From positions 608,350,173 to 608,414,172 of the forward strand of contig NC_081408.1 in NCBI RefSeq assembly GCF_030272615.1: DNA of 64,000 nucleotides, in the 5' to 3' direction. This DNA comes from Cryptomeria japonica (Eukaryota; Streptophyta; Pinopsida; Cupressales; Cupressaceae). The notes beneath the pieces were generated by a model. That model ran no database searches. It saw nothing but the letters and a program-made list of their open reading frames with translations, and was not told the DNA's origin. Numbering within the stretch: position 1 is the stretch's first letter; each line of letters starts with the position of its first letter. Shown piece after piece: positions 1 to 12,235 of the stretch. A program made the translations under genes and the position numbers.

Positions 1-577
1 CTAGGTAGCTAGTGAGTTGCAAGTCTACAACATCTCTTAGATGATCGAACCATTTCTTAATTTTGTTCTTCTGATTAGTCAATGGATTTAGTTGCATGTA
101 CAAGTTTTCTATTTGAAGCCTTCTATTTCCTTTTGTATCATTCTTGATGTCTATAGTATTGGATAGTTGTACAATTTGTGATGCTATAATATCTATGTGA
201 CCCTTAATATCCTAAGTATATTTAGGTCATTTCCTTTAAAACATGTATGCGGCCACTACATCCTTTACACTTTTCTAAAAAAAAATTATGCTTTCTTGTA
301 GTTGGATATGTGTTGTTGCACATCTAATCACCAAAACTTCTAGTCATTTGTCTTCCACTTTCTTCTCTACATCCTTGAAAACTTTGGCTTCCAATTTGAA
401 AGCATGTTCCTTAAATCCATTAAGCATCAATTGTATTTTCTCTACACTTGACAAAGACTCATCCAAAAATACTTCTAGAAGTCCTTCATGAAGGACTTCA
501 CTGCATCATTAATAAGTTATGATCCCTATATTTGAGACTTAATAAAATTCTTGTGAGTAGAATGGTGAAGTTTATCA
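1..577. other. Decayed sequence left of Cop1, possible coding remnant
   Basis: No intact gene. The minus strand keeps stretches without stops, rich in Lys, Glu and Leu, at roughly 300-490 and 10-150, separated by frameshifts. This looks like an old coiled-coil-type coding region, but I recognise no domain. The left boundary lies outside the window. The last five bases (573-577, TATCA) are the target-site duplication of Cop1. The plus-strand open frame at 288-491 is most likely a shadow of the minus-strand remnant. Confidence 0.3.
478..499. repeat. Perfect 22-bp palindrome
   Basis: The 11-base arm beginning GAAGTCC is followed directly by its exact reverse complement, with no spacer. It could form a small cruciform or be a protein-binding site. 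Nothing nearby indicates a function. Confidence 0.6.
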
Positions 578-2062
578 TGATGAATAATGATGAACAGTTA
601 GTACCAAACCGAACTGAGAGGGGGGGTGAATCAGTACAGACAAAAACTTTCCCTAAACCAGTTTGACTACAAAGACTACACTTAATTGGTAAACAGTAAC
701 ACCGATCTAAATCAGGGCACTATCGGTAACAACATAGTGAGACTGTGAAACACACAAACCGATAACACCTAGATCAATTCAATACCTAATACCTTATCAT
801 AACTTCACCCAAAAACTTAAGCAAGTAATACATCAGAAATACTTATAACCATTGAATCAACTTGCATTACCACTTAACATAAAACACTAAATCATCACAT
901 GAAAACCATCACACATGACACACTAATTTTTCACATGGAAACCCAACTGGTAAAAACTACGATGGGGATGAATACCCACAAGCTATTCTTTGAACTCTTC
1001 TGAAGTCCACTCTATTATGAGCCTAGTCTGATTAAAGACTTTTACAATAGGTTTTGCTAAGAAGCGATCCTGCTAGGGATCACCCAGTTAAGGGATGGCT
1101 AAATACCCAGTTAAAGGTTAGAACCCTGTTAAAGGTTACCTTACAAGAGGATTTGAAGAACTCATTGAATTGAGTCACCCTATTAAAGGATTTACACAAA
1201 ATCCTGTTAAAACTACCCGGTTAAGGGATTTTCCAACTGCTGAAATGGTTAGAAGTCAACAGGTAATACACTGATCTAATAACATCACACAATGCCAAGG
1301 CAGATCCTCTTTAGCTCCTTTTCTTCTACAATCACACTTTATAGGTATCAACACACTTCTTTGGTCTGGCAAGAATAAAGTATCTCTTCACTTGGATACA
1401 TACATTACATTTACCAACAACTTCAAAATGAAAAACATCATCGACCTTATAGGAAATAGATAGGTCAGTAGCATAGACCCTAAACCCTAAACATTTAGGT
1501 TTTACAATTCATTTGGTTCAATACTTACCATTAATCATAATACATTGAATACAATATTCTTGAACAGATCTCAAGACATTCTCCAACATTCATTCTTTGC
1601 CGCTTCAGGAATTCGATAACCCATCACGTGCTCTCCACCATTTACAGAGACTTTGCACATTCCTGAGGTAGATAAGATCAATCTCCATGTAAGATCCTCA
1701 AGGAAATCCTTCATGCACATAAGGATGACATGTCAACACAATCTGATCTTCATTACAATGCTAACTCATCACAAGATGTCATCGGTTGAATCACATAGGC
1801 TTGGAATGCATCAACTGGAAACCCTGAGGCTGAGACTACCAACCGATAGTTATGCCAAATGAAACCCCAATACAAAACTTCCCATATACCGGTTCTCATT
1901 CCAACATACTACTTCACTTTTTCACATCTACCGATTCACAATATCATACCGGTTCTCTTGCTAGTTTGCTTACTTCAATATACCAGTTCATACTTCAGCA
2001 TATTGATATCAATGACAACATACAATATCATCATGTTATCAAGCTCTGCAAATATGCCAGCA
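578..2062 (-). repeat. Cop1 3' LTR
   Basis: On the minus strand it starts TGCTGGCATA, where the 5' LTR has TGTTGGCATA, and ends TTCATCA. Length is about 1,485 bp. It contains a telo-box-like run of CCCTAAA units near 1478-1491. The short open frames inside it (1653-2236) are not genes. Confidence 0.93.
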
Positions 2063-2076
2063 ATCTCCCCCTTTGG
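2063..2076 (-). other. Cop1 polypurine tract
   Basis: The minus strand reads CCAAAGGGGGAGAT directly before the 3' LTR. This is the usual plus-strand primer of copia elements. The same tract recurs in Cop2, Cop5 and TRG-A. Confidence 0.85.
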
Positions 2077-2303
2077 TATTGATGGAAATATACAAAGATA
2101 TCTCTTTGTTCATATCTTCTCCCCAAAATTGCAGATATCTTCTCCTCTTCACATCTTCTCCCCCTTTGAAAACAATGCCAATGTGGAGGCACAAATAGCT
2201 ATGTTCCGCTATGCTACTCCCCCTAAGGAGTAGCATCCTTCAACACACCAATCCTAAAAAAGATTTATCAATGCAATACCTGACTAATGTGGAGCACACA
2301 CCT

Positions 2304-2966
2304 TTAGTTCACCTCTTGAATGGGCAACACCCCTAAATCACCTCTTAAATAGGTAAATGTAGCCTTCAGTAGAGGCTTGGTGAATATATCTGCTAACTAC
2401 TCCTTACTGGAAACATGTTCCAATACAACCTCTTTGTTTTGAACCTTCTCCCTCAAGAAATTATACTTGAGCTTGAAGTGCTTGGTTCGAGCATGCAAAA
2501 TCGGATTCTTGTAAATATTAATTGCACTTGTGTTGTCACAGAATATACTCATTGGTTCAGATATAGGGACTTTGAAACCACTTAATACATGCTTCATCCA
2601 AATTGTCTAGGTGCAATTCATAAATGCTGCAACATATTCCACTTCTGCTGTAGACTGAGAGATACAACTCTGCTTCTTACTCATCCATGAGACTAGTCTA
2701 CCACCAAGAAAGAATGCACCACCAGTTGTGCTCTTCTAGTCATCCACATTACCAACCCAATCAGTGTCTGTAAACACTTTGAGGTTGAAATCATTACTAT
2801 ATAGATACCATAATCCATAGTCAATAGTTCCCTTCAGATATCTAAGAATCTGCTTGACTGCTACCAAGTGGAATCCTCTTAGACTTTTCTCAAACCGTGC
2901 AGTAATTTCCACTGCATATGCAATGTCCATTCTGCTATGTACTACATAGTGAAACCTACCAATCAT
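2304..2966 (-). pseudogene. Cop1 RT C-terminal part and RNase H remnant
   Basis: Broken end of the Cop1 Pol polyprotein. The right part keeps the copia motif around HYVVHSRMDIAYAV (the family usually has RPDI) and LRYLKGT, followed by a TDTDW block that begins RNase H. A second piece at 2397-2597 carries the SIFCDNTSAI block with a catalytic-type Asp, then HARTKH and a C-terminal tail ending in a stop at 2304-2306. An in-frame TAG sits in the tail before the LADIFTKPL motif. RNase H removes RNA from the RNA-DNA hybrid during replication. It could not be made as a whole here. Confidence 0.88.
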
Positions 2967-3760
2967 TGATTAGTATTCCTTCTCATTCACCAATGTTGAG
3001 TCATCCTCTTTTGACAATTTACAACCGGTCACCATTGGTGTACCAACCGATTTGTTGTCTTCCATGCCAAAGGTCTTCAACACCTCTTTGACATACTTGG
3101 ACTGAGTGATAAAGATACCATATTTCATTTGTTAATTATGTATTCCAATGAAGAACTTAATCTCCCCTATAAGTGATATCTCAAATTCCTTCTTCATCTC
3201 ATCTGCAAAATCATGACTCATCTTGTCATCTCCACCAAAAATTATGTCATCAACAGATACTTCGCAGATCAGAATCTAATCTCCTTCTGACTTCAAATAG
3301 ATATTACTATCTTCACTTTTTCTTTCAAATCCAATCTTCAGAAGATGGGAGTGTAAGCATTCATACCATGCTCTAGGTGCCTGCTTCAATCCATACAAGG
3401 CTTTATGTATCCTACACACCATGTCACTATTTTTTGATAGGGAAAACCCATCTGGTTGCTCTATATACACCTCCTCTTCAAGTATTCCATTAAAAAATGC
3501 AGATTTTACATCCATTTGATATACTTTGAATCCCTTGAAGGCTACATATGCAAGAAGCATACAAACTCCTTCCAATCTAGCTACTGGAGCAAAGGTTTTT
3601 CCGTAGTCTTCTCCTTCTTCTTGAGCATATCCCTTACACACCAGTTTGGATTTGTTTCTTACCACTGTGCCATCTTCATTCAGCTTAAATCTGAAAAACC
3701 CATTTGGTGCCAATGCCATTTTTATGCCCAGGTCTAGGTACCAAAGACCATGTGCCAATC
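2967..3760 (-). pseudogene. Cop1 reverse transcriptase remnant
   Basis: RVT_2-type reverse transcriptase. The 160-residue open piece at 3276-3758 carries [32 protein letters not shown] with its catalytic Asp, [12 protein letters not shown] and [13 protein letters not shown], in the usual copia order. The downstream active-site loop at about 3210-3250 reads SVDDIIFGG. The two catalytic Asp residues are kept, but the residue before VDD is Ser, where the relatives in this window have Phe. A stop separates that loop from the upstream piece. The enzyme copies element RNA into DNA in virus-like particles; this copy is inactive. Confidence 0.92.
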
Positions 3761-5251
3761 TTTTCTATCTAGTCAAGTTCCTCTTCCATTGCCTTGATCC
3801 AGTCTTCATCTTTATGTGCCTCTTTAATAGTTTTAGGCTCAAATTCAAAGATCATCCAAGAGTTTTCTCTGACCTTTTTTCTTACAAGAATTCTTGCATC
3901 CTTGTCTCCTATGATCTTCTTTGGATAATGATTCAACTTTACATACCTAGGAATGATCTTAATAGATTCCTCTTTCTTCTCTTCTTCATCCTCATCTTTA
4001 CCAACATCAACATCTACCCGTGTAGAAGCACTAATACTGCTACTAGGCAGTTTTGCAACCGGTTCCCAGAAGGTTACAACTGGTTCATCTACCACTTGCT
4101 CACTACCGATTTCCTCAGGTTTCTCAGTGGTTTCATCAATTTTAACATTGATACTTTCAACAATTCTCTGAGTCCTATTGTTGAAACATTTGACAGGTTT
4201 GCTCTTTGTGGAATACCCTAGGAATATTCCCTCATCGCATTTTGCATCAAACTTGCTCTAATGTTCACTCCTCTTGATATAACATTTGCTACCAAACACT
4301 CTAAAGTAGCTTACTACAAAAGTCTTACCGGTCCAATACTCATAAGGCATTTTATCCTTACCTTTCTTGATCAGTACCCGATTCATAGTGTAGACTGCAG
4401 TGCTCACAACTTCTCTCTAGAAGGTGTGAGCAACCTTCCCTTGAATCAGCATCATTTCGGTTGCTTCAACTATAGTCCGGTTGTTCCTCTCTGCTAGGCC
4501 ATTCTACTGTGGAGTTTTGGGGGGGTGATAGTTTCCTCTTGATGTTGTTCTCTTCATAGTTCTTGTTGAATTCACCGAAAGTGAATCCTCATCCTTGATC
4601 AGTTCTTAGGCACTTAATCCTTTTACCGCTTTCCTTTTTGACTAGTGGTCTGAAAGCTTTGAACTTTCCAAAAGCTTTAGACTTATCTTTCAAGAATGTG
4701 ACCCACATCATTCTTGAGTAGTCATCAGTGAGAATCATAAAGTACCTATCTCCCTACACACTCTTAGTTTTCATAGGACCATGCAAATCAGTATGTGCAA
4801 GATCAAGTAAATTGTCTCCAGTGAAAGATTTACCTTTCAAGGTTGAGGAAGACAATCTCCCCAGTTGACACTCTCTGTACAAAGGATTCTCTAGTTTCCT
4901 CAGAATAGGTAATCCTCTAACTGCCTTGATCTTATTGGCCTTCACAATATTATCAAAGTTTACATGGCAAAGTCTCCAATGCCATATCCAACTATGATCA
5001 AACTTAGCCATTAGACATGTACTGATATTTGCATTCAGCTGAAATAAGTTACCTCTGGTATGCATACCGATGGCCATCAGTTCACCACTTTTTCCTTTTA
5101 TTTTGCACACTCCATCTTTGAATTCCAGAGTGAGTCCATTATCATTCAACTGGGAAAAACTCAAAAGGTTGTGCCTGAGACCTTCTACCCAATACACATT
5201 ATCAACACTGCTCTTTCCATTTAGAGAGATGGACCCTCTACCTTTTACCAT
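3761..5251 (-). pseudogene. Cop1 GAG-pre-integrase, integrase and linker remnant
   Basis: The 165-residue piece at 4754-5251 holds the pre-integrase zinc-binding region (HWRLCHVNFD then CQLGR, with Arg-Glu-Cys where the relatives have a CxxC pair) and the start of the integrase core (LAHTDLHGP, first catalytic Asp). The rest of the DDE core lies in several frames between 4220 and 4750. The 108-residue piece at 3769-4095 is the acidic linker before RT, ending WIKAMEEELD. Integrase would insert the cDNA; it is broken here by frameshifts and stops. Confidence 0.88.
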
Positions 5252-5317
5252 ACATGGTGCATCATTACCAAATCAGACCACACCACCATCATACTCTTCC
5301 AAAGATAAAAAATTACT

Positions 5318-5608
5318 CTAGTCACTAGTCATATGGTGAGAAAAACCACTATCAATAGTCCATTCATTAGAATTATCAAAGTGGGAAACAAGAGCCTTCT
5401 TGTCTAACACATCTTCCTTAATTGCTACAAACACAATATCTTCACTTTCTTCATCTTCTGATTCCTCATCAGTGACACCTTCATCAACTGCTACAAAACA
5501 ATTTCTCTTGTTTCCTCCTTTGAACTTCTTGAACTTCTTCAATTAGTCATTATTATCACCATTAGGATAGTTTATAGAAATGTGTCCTATCCTATTGCAA
5601 GAAAAGCA
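5318..5608 (-). pseudogene. Cop1 zinc knuckle and aspartic protease remnant
   Basis: The CCHC knuckle lies at 5567-5608, but its last ligand is Tyr instead of Cys (CFSCNRIGHISINY). After an in-frame TAG, a 74-residue piece carries an acidic stretch and ends with WTIDSGFSHHMTSD. This contains the Asp-Ser-Gly catalytic triplet of the retropepsin-like protease that cuts the polyprotein. The next residue, usually Ala or Cys, is Phe. Confidence 0.85.
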
Positions 5609-5740
5609 TTTCAAAGGGAGCTTACCTCTAGATTTACTAGTTTCCTTAGGAAGTCTCTTAGCAAGAAGAGATTCATATTCCATCAAGATCTCCTCATCAT
5701 CCATTTCTCTACTTTGTCTTGGTTCACAACTGGTAATAGC

Positions 5741-6397
5741 TTATTTTCCCTTTCTAGATGGTGCAACAAATGCTCTAAAGGCTAATTCAGTCTTCTGAAT
5801 ATTGCCATCATAATTATTTAGCTCATATGTAGTCAACTTAGGAATGGTAGAGTCTAGGGATACCTTTGTCTTGTCTATATACCTCAACTCCTGAATAGCA
5901 GCAACCCTTATTGCATAGACTGGTAACAAGGATCTCAAGACTTTGCTAACAACAATGGAATTATCTATTTTACCTCCTACACTCTTGATGTCTCCAACAA
6001 TAGTTTTGATTCTTATTTCACATTGTTGAATGGTCTCTCCTTCAACCATCCGCATGTCTTCAAACTTTCCCCTAAGGCTCTCTTCCTTAGCTTGTTTCAC
6101 ATGCTCATCACCACCATAGATATTCTCTAGAGCATCCCATACTTCTTTGGGATTGTCTTTATCTTGAACATCAATAAACTCAATGTTAGATGGACTGCTG
6201 ATTAGGGCTTCCATGACTTGCCCATTCTCCCGAATCTCTCTTCTTTGATCATCGCTGAGAGTACCGGAAGGGATAACATAAGCATTCTCTACATAGCTCT
6301 AGTGTTGAGCATCCATGCTTCTAATTTAGATCTTCATTTGGTCCTTCCATATCTTAAAGTTATCTCTATTGAACTTTGGACCTTCCTTCTTCATCAT
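5741..6397 (-). pseudogene. Cop1 Gag remnant (UBN2 type)
   Basis: Capsid-like Gag. The frame begins at the paired ATGs at 6392-6397 (MMKKEGPKFN) and stays in phase to 5741, with two early stops, one where AAGATC is followed by TAA and one at CAC-TAG. The 157-residue piece has the usual UBN2 motifs: VWDALENIYGGDEHV, KFEDMRMVEGE, and VSKVLRSLLPVYAIRV. Cop2 Gag at 13464-14096 matches it block by block, which supports the reading frame. Confidence 0.9.
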
Positions 6398-6451
6398 TAG
6401 AGTAGGATCTTATCCTCAAGCGGTTAAGCTTACAACACAGAGGACCTGGAA

Positions 6452-6466
6452 GATTCTCTGATACCA
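6452..6466 (-). other. Cop1 primer-binding site
   Basis: The minus strand reads TGGTATCAGAGAATC, two bases inside the 5' LTR. It is the copia PBS complementary to the 3' end of initiator methionine tRNA. Confidence 0.85.
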
Positions 6467-6468
6467 AT

Positions 6469-7954
6469 TGATGAATAATAACAAATAGTTAGTACCAAAC
6501 CAGTACTAAGAGGGGGGGTGAATCAATATAGACAAAAAATTTCCCTGAACTAGTTTGATTACAAAGACTACACTTAACTAGTAAACAGTAACATTGGTCT
6601 AAATCAAGGTGCTACCGGTAACAACATAGTGAGACTGTGAAACCCACAAACCGGTAACACCTAGATCAATTCAAGACCTAATACCTTATGACAACTTCAT
6701 TCAAAAACTTAAGCAAGTAATATAGCAGAAATACTTATAACCATTGAATCAACTTGCATTACCATTGAACATAAAACACTAAATCATCACATGAAAACCA
6801 TCACACATGACACACTGATTTTTCATGTGGAAACCCAATTGGGAAAAACCATGGTGGGGATGAATACCCACAAGCTGTTATTTGAACTCTTCTGAAGTCC
6901 ACTCTTCTAGGAGCCTATTCTGGTTAAAGACTTTTATAATAGGTTCTGCTAGGAACCGATCTTGCTAGGGATAACCTAGTTAAGGTATGGCTAAATACCT
7001 GGTTAAAGGTTAGAACCTTGTTAAAGGCTACCTCGCAAGAGGATTTGAAGAACTCATTGAATTGAGTCACCCTGTTAAAGGATTTACACAAAATCCTATT
7101 AAAGCTACCTGGTTAAGGGATTTTCCAACAGCTAAAATGGTTAGAAGTCAATAGGTAATACACTGATATGATAACAACACACAATGCCAAGGCAGATCCT
7201 TTTTAGCTCCTTTGCTTTTGCAATCACACTCTACAGGTATCAACACACTTCTCTGGTCTGGAAAGAATCAAGTATCTCTTCACTTGGATACATACATAAT
7301 ATTTGCCAACAACTTCAAAATGAAAAACATCATCGACCTTATAGGAAACAGATAGGTCGGTAGTGTAAACCCTAAACCCTAAACATTTAGGTTTAACAAT
7401 TCAGTCAGTTTAATCCTGACTGTTAATCACACTACATTGAATACAATAGTCTTGAATAGATCTCAAGATGTTCTCCAACATTCATTCTTTGCCACTTTAG
7501 GAAGTTGATAACCCATCACGTGCTCTCCATTATTTACAAAGACTTTGCAAATTCCCAAGGTAGATAGGATCAATCTTCATGCAAGATCCTCAAGGAAATC
7601 CTTCATGCACACAAGGTTGACATGGCAACATGATTTGATCTTCATTACAATGCTAACTCATCATAAGATGTCATCAGTTGAATCACACAGGCTTGGAATG
7701 CATCAACTAGAAACCCTGAAGTGAAGACTACCAACTGGTAGTTATGCCAAATGAAACCCTGATACAAAACTTCACATATATTAGTTCTCATTCCAACATA
7801 CCACTTCACTTTTTCACATATACTAGTTCACAATATCATACCGATTCTCTTGATAGTTTTCTTACTTCAATATACTGGTTCATACTTCAACATATTGACA
7901 TCAATGACAATATACAATATCATCATGTCATCAAGCTCTGCAAATATGCCAACA
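6469..7954 (-). repeat. Cop1 5' LTR
   Basis: About 1,486 bp, colinear with 578-2062. Minus-strand ends are TGTTGGCATA and TTCATCA. A triple CCCTAAA-like run occurs at 7367-7384. The small open frames inside are not genes. Confidence 0.93.
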
Positions 7955-7959
7955 TATCA

Positions 7960-8600
7960 CCCAAACAAATCATATGCAAGGGAGACAATCACTTGAGGTC
8001 CATCTGATCTTGACACATTGATGCCCACTTTAGCATGTCACATCCTAAATTGACAAGGCTAGGATGCCTTAGTTGCCCTGGTACTCATGATTGGGAACCA
8101 AAATATGACCCCTCATTTCTTCCCTCATGTGTGAGAAAAAATTCAAACAATTTATGTATGATTAGGTATAAAAGGAAGCCTACTCTATCATTTGAAGGGG
8201 TCTACCTACAATTCAAGTGATCTCTTAATTATAAAATCAATTCAATTGCAAGTGAACAAGCAATAAAGCAATCATCAAGCATTGAAGGAGAATTCAAGTT
8301 ATAGCACAACATTCATGATCAACATTCTGCATGACATCCTAAAACCTTGTGTGAGGATTCAAGAAAGATTCATCAAGGTATCATGTTCAATTTTAAGAAT
8401 TTTTAGATTAGATATATCCTTTCCCTCAAAAGGAAAACCTTATACTTCAAGGTTAATTCACAACCTAAGGTTTAACCTAGGAAATCCCCCATCAACAAAC
8501 CTATTTTTGTCATTTTGTGTGTAGGAAATTGATTCAGGAGTTATGTGTGAATAATTTGGCAAAGTAAATGATGACAATCAAACTCAAATTTTGATGCTAT
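7960..8600. other. Unassigned repeat-like sequence with TATA motif
   Basis: No coding region. TATAAAAGG at 8167-8175 is followed by about 350 bp without coding character, ending near a TTGTGTGTAGGAAATTGATTC block. This layout resembles the R-U5 half of a Gypsy-type LTR, but I see no second LTR copy, PBS or PPT, so the identification is tentative. Open frames at 8035-8220 and 8282-8524 look like chance. Confidence 0.25.
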
Positions 8601-9283
8601 GAAAAGAAGAAGAGTAGGCCAGTTCACACCTCCTAGTCCCAAATTTTTTTGACAACCTTTTGATAGTAGAATTTGTGTACCATCCTAATCCAAAAAGCAT
8701 TCATTTTGTCTACATCTGACAAGTGGATGATTTGGTCAATCCGCACCTCCTAGTCCTAACAATTCTACTTAAAAACTCTGTCACAAGAGAAGAGATATGA
8801 CTTCTAGGTCTACTAAGGAGATGCTTACTATTAGTCATATAATAAGAGAAAAGAGAAGAAATGTGAATACTACTAGATAACAAGTTCTGTAATGTTGGGT
8901 GATTCATGCTACATCATCGATTTCATCTATTTTATGCCCAAAGATTTCATCATACCACTTTATTTTCAAAGGAACCCAAAATTTGATGTGTAGTTACTTC
9001 CAAAATATCTAAAATAACCCTACTTCTATATTTTAAATGTCTAATTTAAAATATCCATAACACCCCCAACATTCAATTGTTGTGATGGTATATAAGAAAT
9101 ATATGCATATCAAACCTTGTTCCTAAAATCTTTATTTTTTGAAATCATGGAAACATTACATAATTTAAATGAAGGGAACTTGAAGAATGGAGAGACATAA
9201 AAAACTCTATAGAGCAACTATTTTACATACCTCTAATATAAAATTCTAGGGTGGAACAATAAAAAATTAAAGGTAGTCATTAT

Positions 9284-9426
9284 GATGATTTATTTGAAGG
9301 TTCATTTGAAGGTTCATAAGTTAAAGGTAGTCACTAACATATAAAGAGTGAATAAAGGTCAACATGATGATTTATTTGAAGGTTCGCAAGTTAAAGGTAG
9401 TCACTAACATATAAAGAGTGAATAAA
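9284..9426. repeat. Tandem duplication, unit about 60-75 bp
   Basis: The block from GATGATTTATTTGAAGG to AAAGAGTGAATAAA occurs at 9284-9356 and again at 9366-9426. The first copy carries an extra short internal repeat of ATTTGAAGGTTC. The copies are otherwise nearly identical, so the duplication is recent. Confidence 0.85.
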
Positions 9427-11483
9427 TGGAAGAGCCTGATGAATTGCAAGCGTAGCATGAGGATGTATGATGTTAACAATAGCAAAATGATATTATGATG
9501 GTGGCGAAACTACAAAAAGTTTCGATCATATTTTTATTGAGCATGAAAGAAAACACCTTGAGCTCATGAGTGATAGGTATCATGTTGTAGAGTATCAACC
9601 CTTGTTGAACAAGGGTGTCACCATTTTGAGGCTCGATCAGTGCAAGGAGACATTTTGTGTATATGACGTGGTTTCAATTAGCCATTTTGTATATAAGTAG
9701 AGAGGAGAGGTTAATGTCTTTGTTTATTTGCCTACAAAACAATGAAAGAGGTCCTAATCAAGGAACACACACATCCAAGCAAGGAGAGAATTTGGATTGA
9801 GGATAATTCTATGCAAGAAAGGATATCAAGTTATAAAAGATAAAAATCAACAAAGGTAAAGTGGATCCTTAAAAAAGAGGAACAATTGCCAACTATTATT
9901 CTTGCTCCACAATATAGAGACAAGAAGAACTAGGCTATTACGTTGCCTCCCAAGTATGATTGCACATGAAATCATAGTACCATGAATGACAATGAGCCCC
10001 TAATAGGTAATTAATCTACTGATGTCATATAGCAAGATAAAAACATAATATGTTATAAATATCATTTAGAAGGGATATGATGAGTGTATAACTCATTGTC
10101 ACCTATTATTTAAATGTTACTAGAACTACAATAAGTTGTTGAATTTTAATCTCCAAATCATGATGAGTGTATAATATTGGAAATAGTATCTTATACTAAT
10201 TAGGGAGTCATGATTAGGATATTATTTTCCCATTTTTAGTTGTTGATATCATTATTTAAGACAAATGATTTTAATCATTTATTTTCTTTATGTGGAATAT
10301 ATATCTAATGTAATTATTTATATTTTTAATAAGAAAATAAATTTATTGTAGTAATCATGTGGTTTTTTAATTTTATCTCTTGTCTAAGAGAAAGTATTGA
10401 ATATCATAACTCTAACATGGCTTTATTTTGGATGAGTAATGTTGGTGTTTACATCGCTAGCCTTGGGCATAGCTTAATCAAGTTCTTCATACCTCTTCTT
10501 TCATTGCAATTTTGAGATATATGCTTCAGTTAGTGACTGTCTAATGTCTTCAAAAAATTAGTAGCATATCTCTTGGTAGTCAGCCTATTTAAGATCCTAT
10601 GATTGCATTGGAATTGGTTTATAATAAGTTTTGAATGGGCTTGTAGCTGTAATATGTTTTCAGAGGTTGCATGACATGTTTGACGAAATGTCAATAATCT
10701 AGTGAAGTCTGATTTTGATTCATTATTGTGATAGTCCATGTAATTTTACATTAGCTGCCTATAACATGTATGTATGACTATCAATGAGGCATTTGTTTGA
10801 TTTAGATATAAAATAAGAGGAATTTGAGGTTGCGTCATCATACGCCCATTTTTTGAGGACTCTTGCAGATTTGACAACGAATATTCCTTGTTTTTCAGTC
10901 ATCATTACACAAGGGATATTACACAATCATACTAAATAGATTTCAAACCCCATAATTCATATAGAGAACAACAAATTTGGACTCAAAAGCTTCTAGAGTA
11001 ATTTTTGACATTAAATGGATCTATGAACAATTGTTTAAACATGAATAGTGTTTATTTACACTATGAATATTATTTGATGTTGTGATTAATGTCTTAGGCA
11101 TGGACAATGTTTTAGGTGTGAATAATGTTTTCAAGTATGTATAGGTTTTTTTGGTAATGAAGAGATTTAATAGGAGCTATGAATAATGGTTTAAGCCTTA
11201 CATAGTTTTTTCAGGATTTTTTTGCTTGCCTAAAGGAATAGTTTCATGAAAATAAACATCAGTTGGGAATACGATATCCAAATTTTAAAAAATAAACAAC
11301 CATTGGAATGTTTATTCTATGATATAAAACATCTTTAAAACATGTACCCTGGAAATTGCAGCTACAACATGTAACAAAATTCCTCTATTATTTATCCTAT
11401 GATAGATATTCATACCTTGTTCAAAAAATTCCAATTTCTATGAGGCAGTCTATAAAACAGTCGGCATGCCATTTTAAAGCTCT

Positions 11484-12235
11484 CATTTTTGCACAGGTTG
11501 GGGGATGTTGATAGCACTTTACATCTACACCCAAGACAATGGAAAATCAGAAACATCACTATCTGTAGGTTCAAAATAGATGGGTGACCGATCTACTAAT
11601 GAATAAATTAAATAAGGGGTATGAAGCATATTGGTCTTTAGTCGAACACAATCATTGATGAGATTGCACAAATATAGACCTTTTAAAATGCTTTAGAAAC
11701 TTTTAATACTGTGAAGATATGAACAAGGAATTCAAACTACTAAAATTCCTCACAAAAATTGCATCTCATGGAATGCACGATTTGTGAAAAGTAGATTTGT
11801 TGAAAATCTTTTTCAAACCTTAAGTAAAATTCCCATGGTAGGTGTACAATTGAAATCCACAACCATTTCCATCACCCTCTTCATACATATCTAAGGTTGG
11901 AACCTTGGAATAGGGTTTGGGCATCAATTGAAACATTAAGGGAGACTTTTAGATGTTGTAGTTGTGAATGCCCTGGTAGATATGTCTGCGAAATGTGGGA
12001 GCATAAAACAAAACATATGAACTATTTTTTGAGAGAAAAATCCCCAAAAAGGATGTCAATTCATATAATATATGATTCATACCTGGGAGCATTCCCAATT
12101 CCATGAGCCGATCACATTGCTCCCATTTTCACACAAGTTGGAGGATGTTGAAAGAGCTTTACACCTGCCCTATTCTTGCATGAGCCAACATTGCTCCCAT
12201 TTTTGCAAACCCTATTCCATGAGCCAAGAATGCCA
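11484..12235. repeat. Dispersed short repeat, three diverged copies
   Basis: A block of about 50 bp (TCCCATTTTTGCACA, then GTTGGAGGATGTTGA, then CTTTACACCTG) occurs near 11484-11536 and 12118-12170. A third, shorter copy of its start lies near 12191-12230 next to a repeated CCATGAGCC. I do not recognise the family. Confidence 0.55.

Larger units (their letters stand above)
578..7954 (-). mobile_element. Cop1: complete Ty1/copia retrotransposon
   Basis: The element runs right to left. Its two LTRs (6469-7954 and 578-2062) are closely similar over their full length. TATCA occurs directly outside both ends (573-577 and 7955-7959), a 5-bp target-site duplication that fixes the borders. Inside lie a primer-binding site, gag, protease, integrase, reverse transcriptase, RNase H and a polypurine tract, in copia order (integrase before RT). 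The reading frame is broken by many stops and shifts, so the copy is dead. A related element, Cop2, lies downstream on the other strand, and their Gag and RT remnants match closely. Confidence 0.95.

Noticed and set aside
1478-1491. Possible interstitial telomere repeat
   Set aside because: Only two or three units, present at the matching place in both Cop1 LTRs, so it is part of the element and not a telomeric relic.
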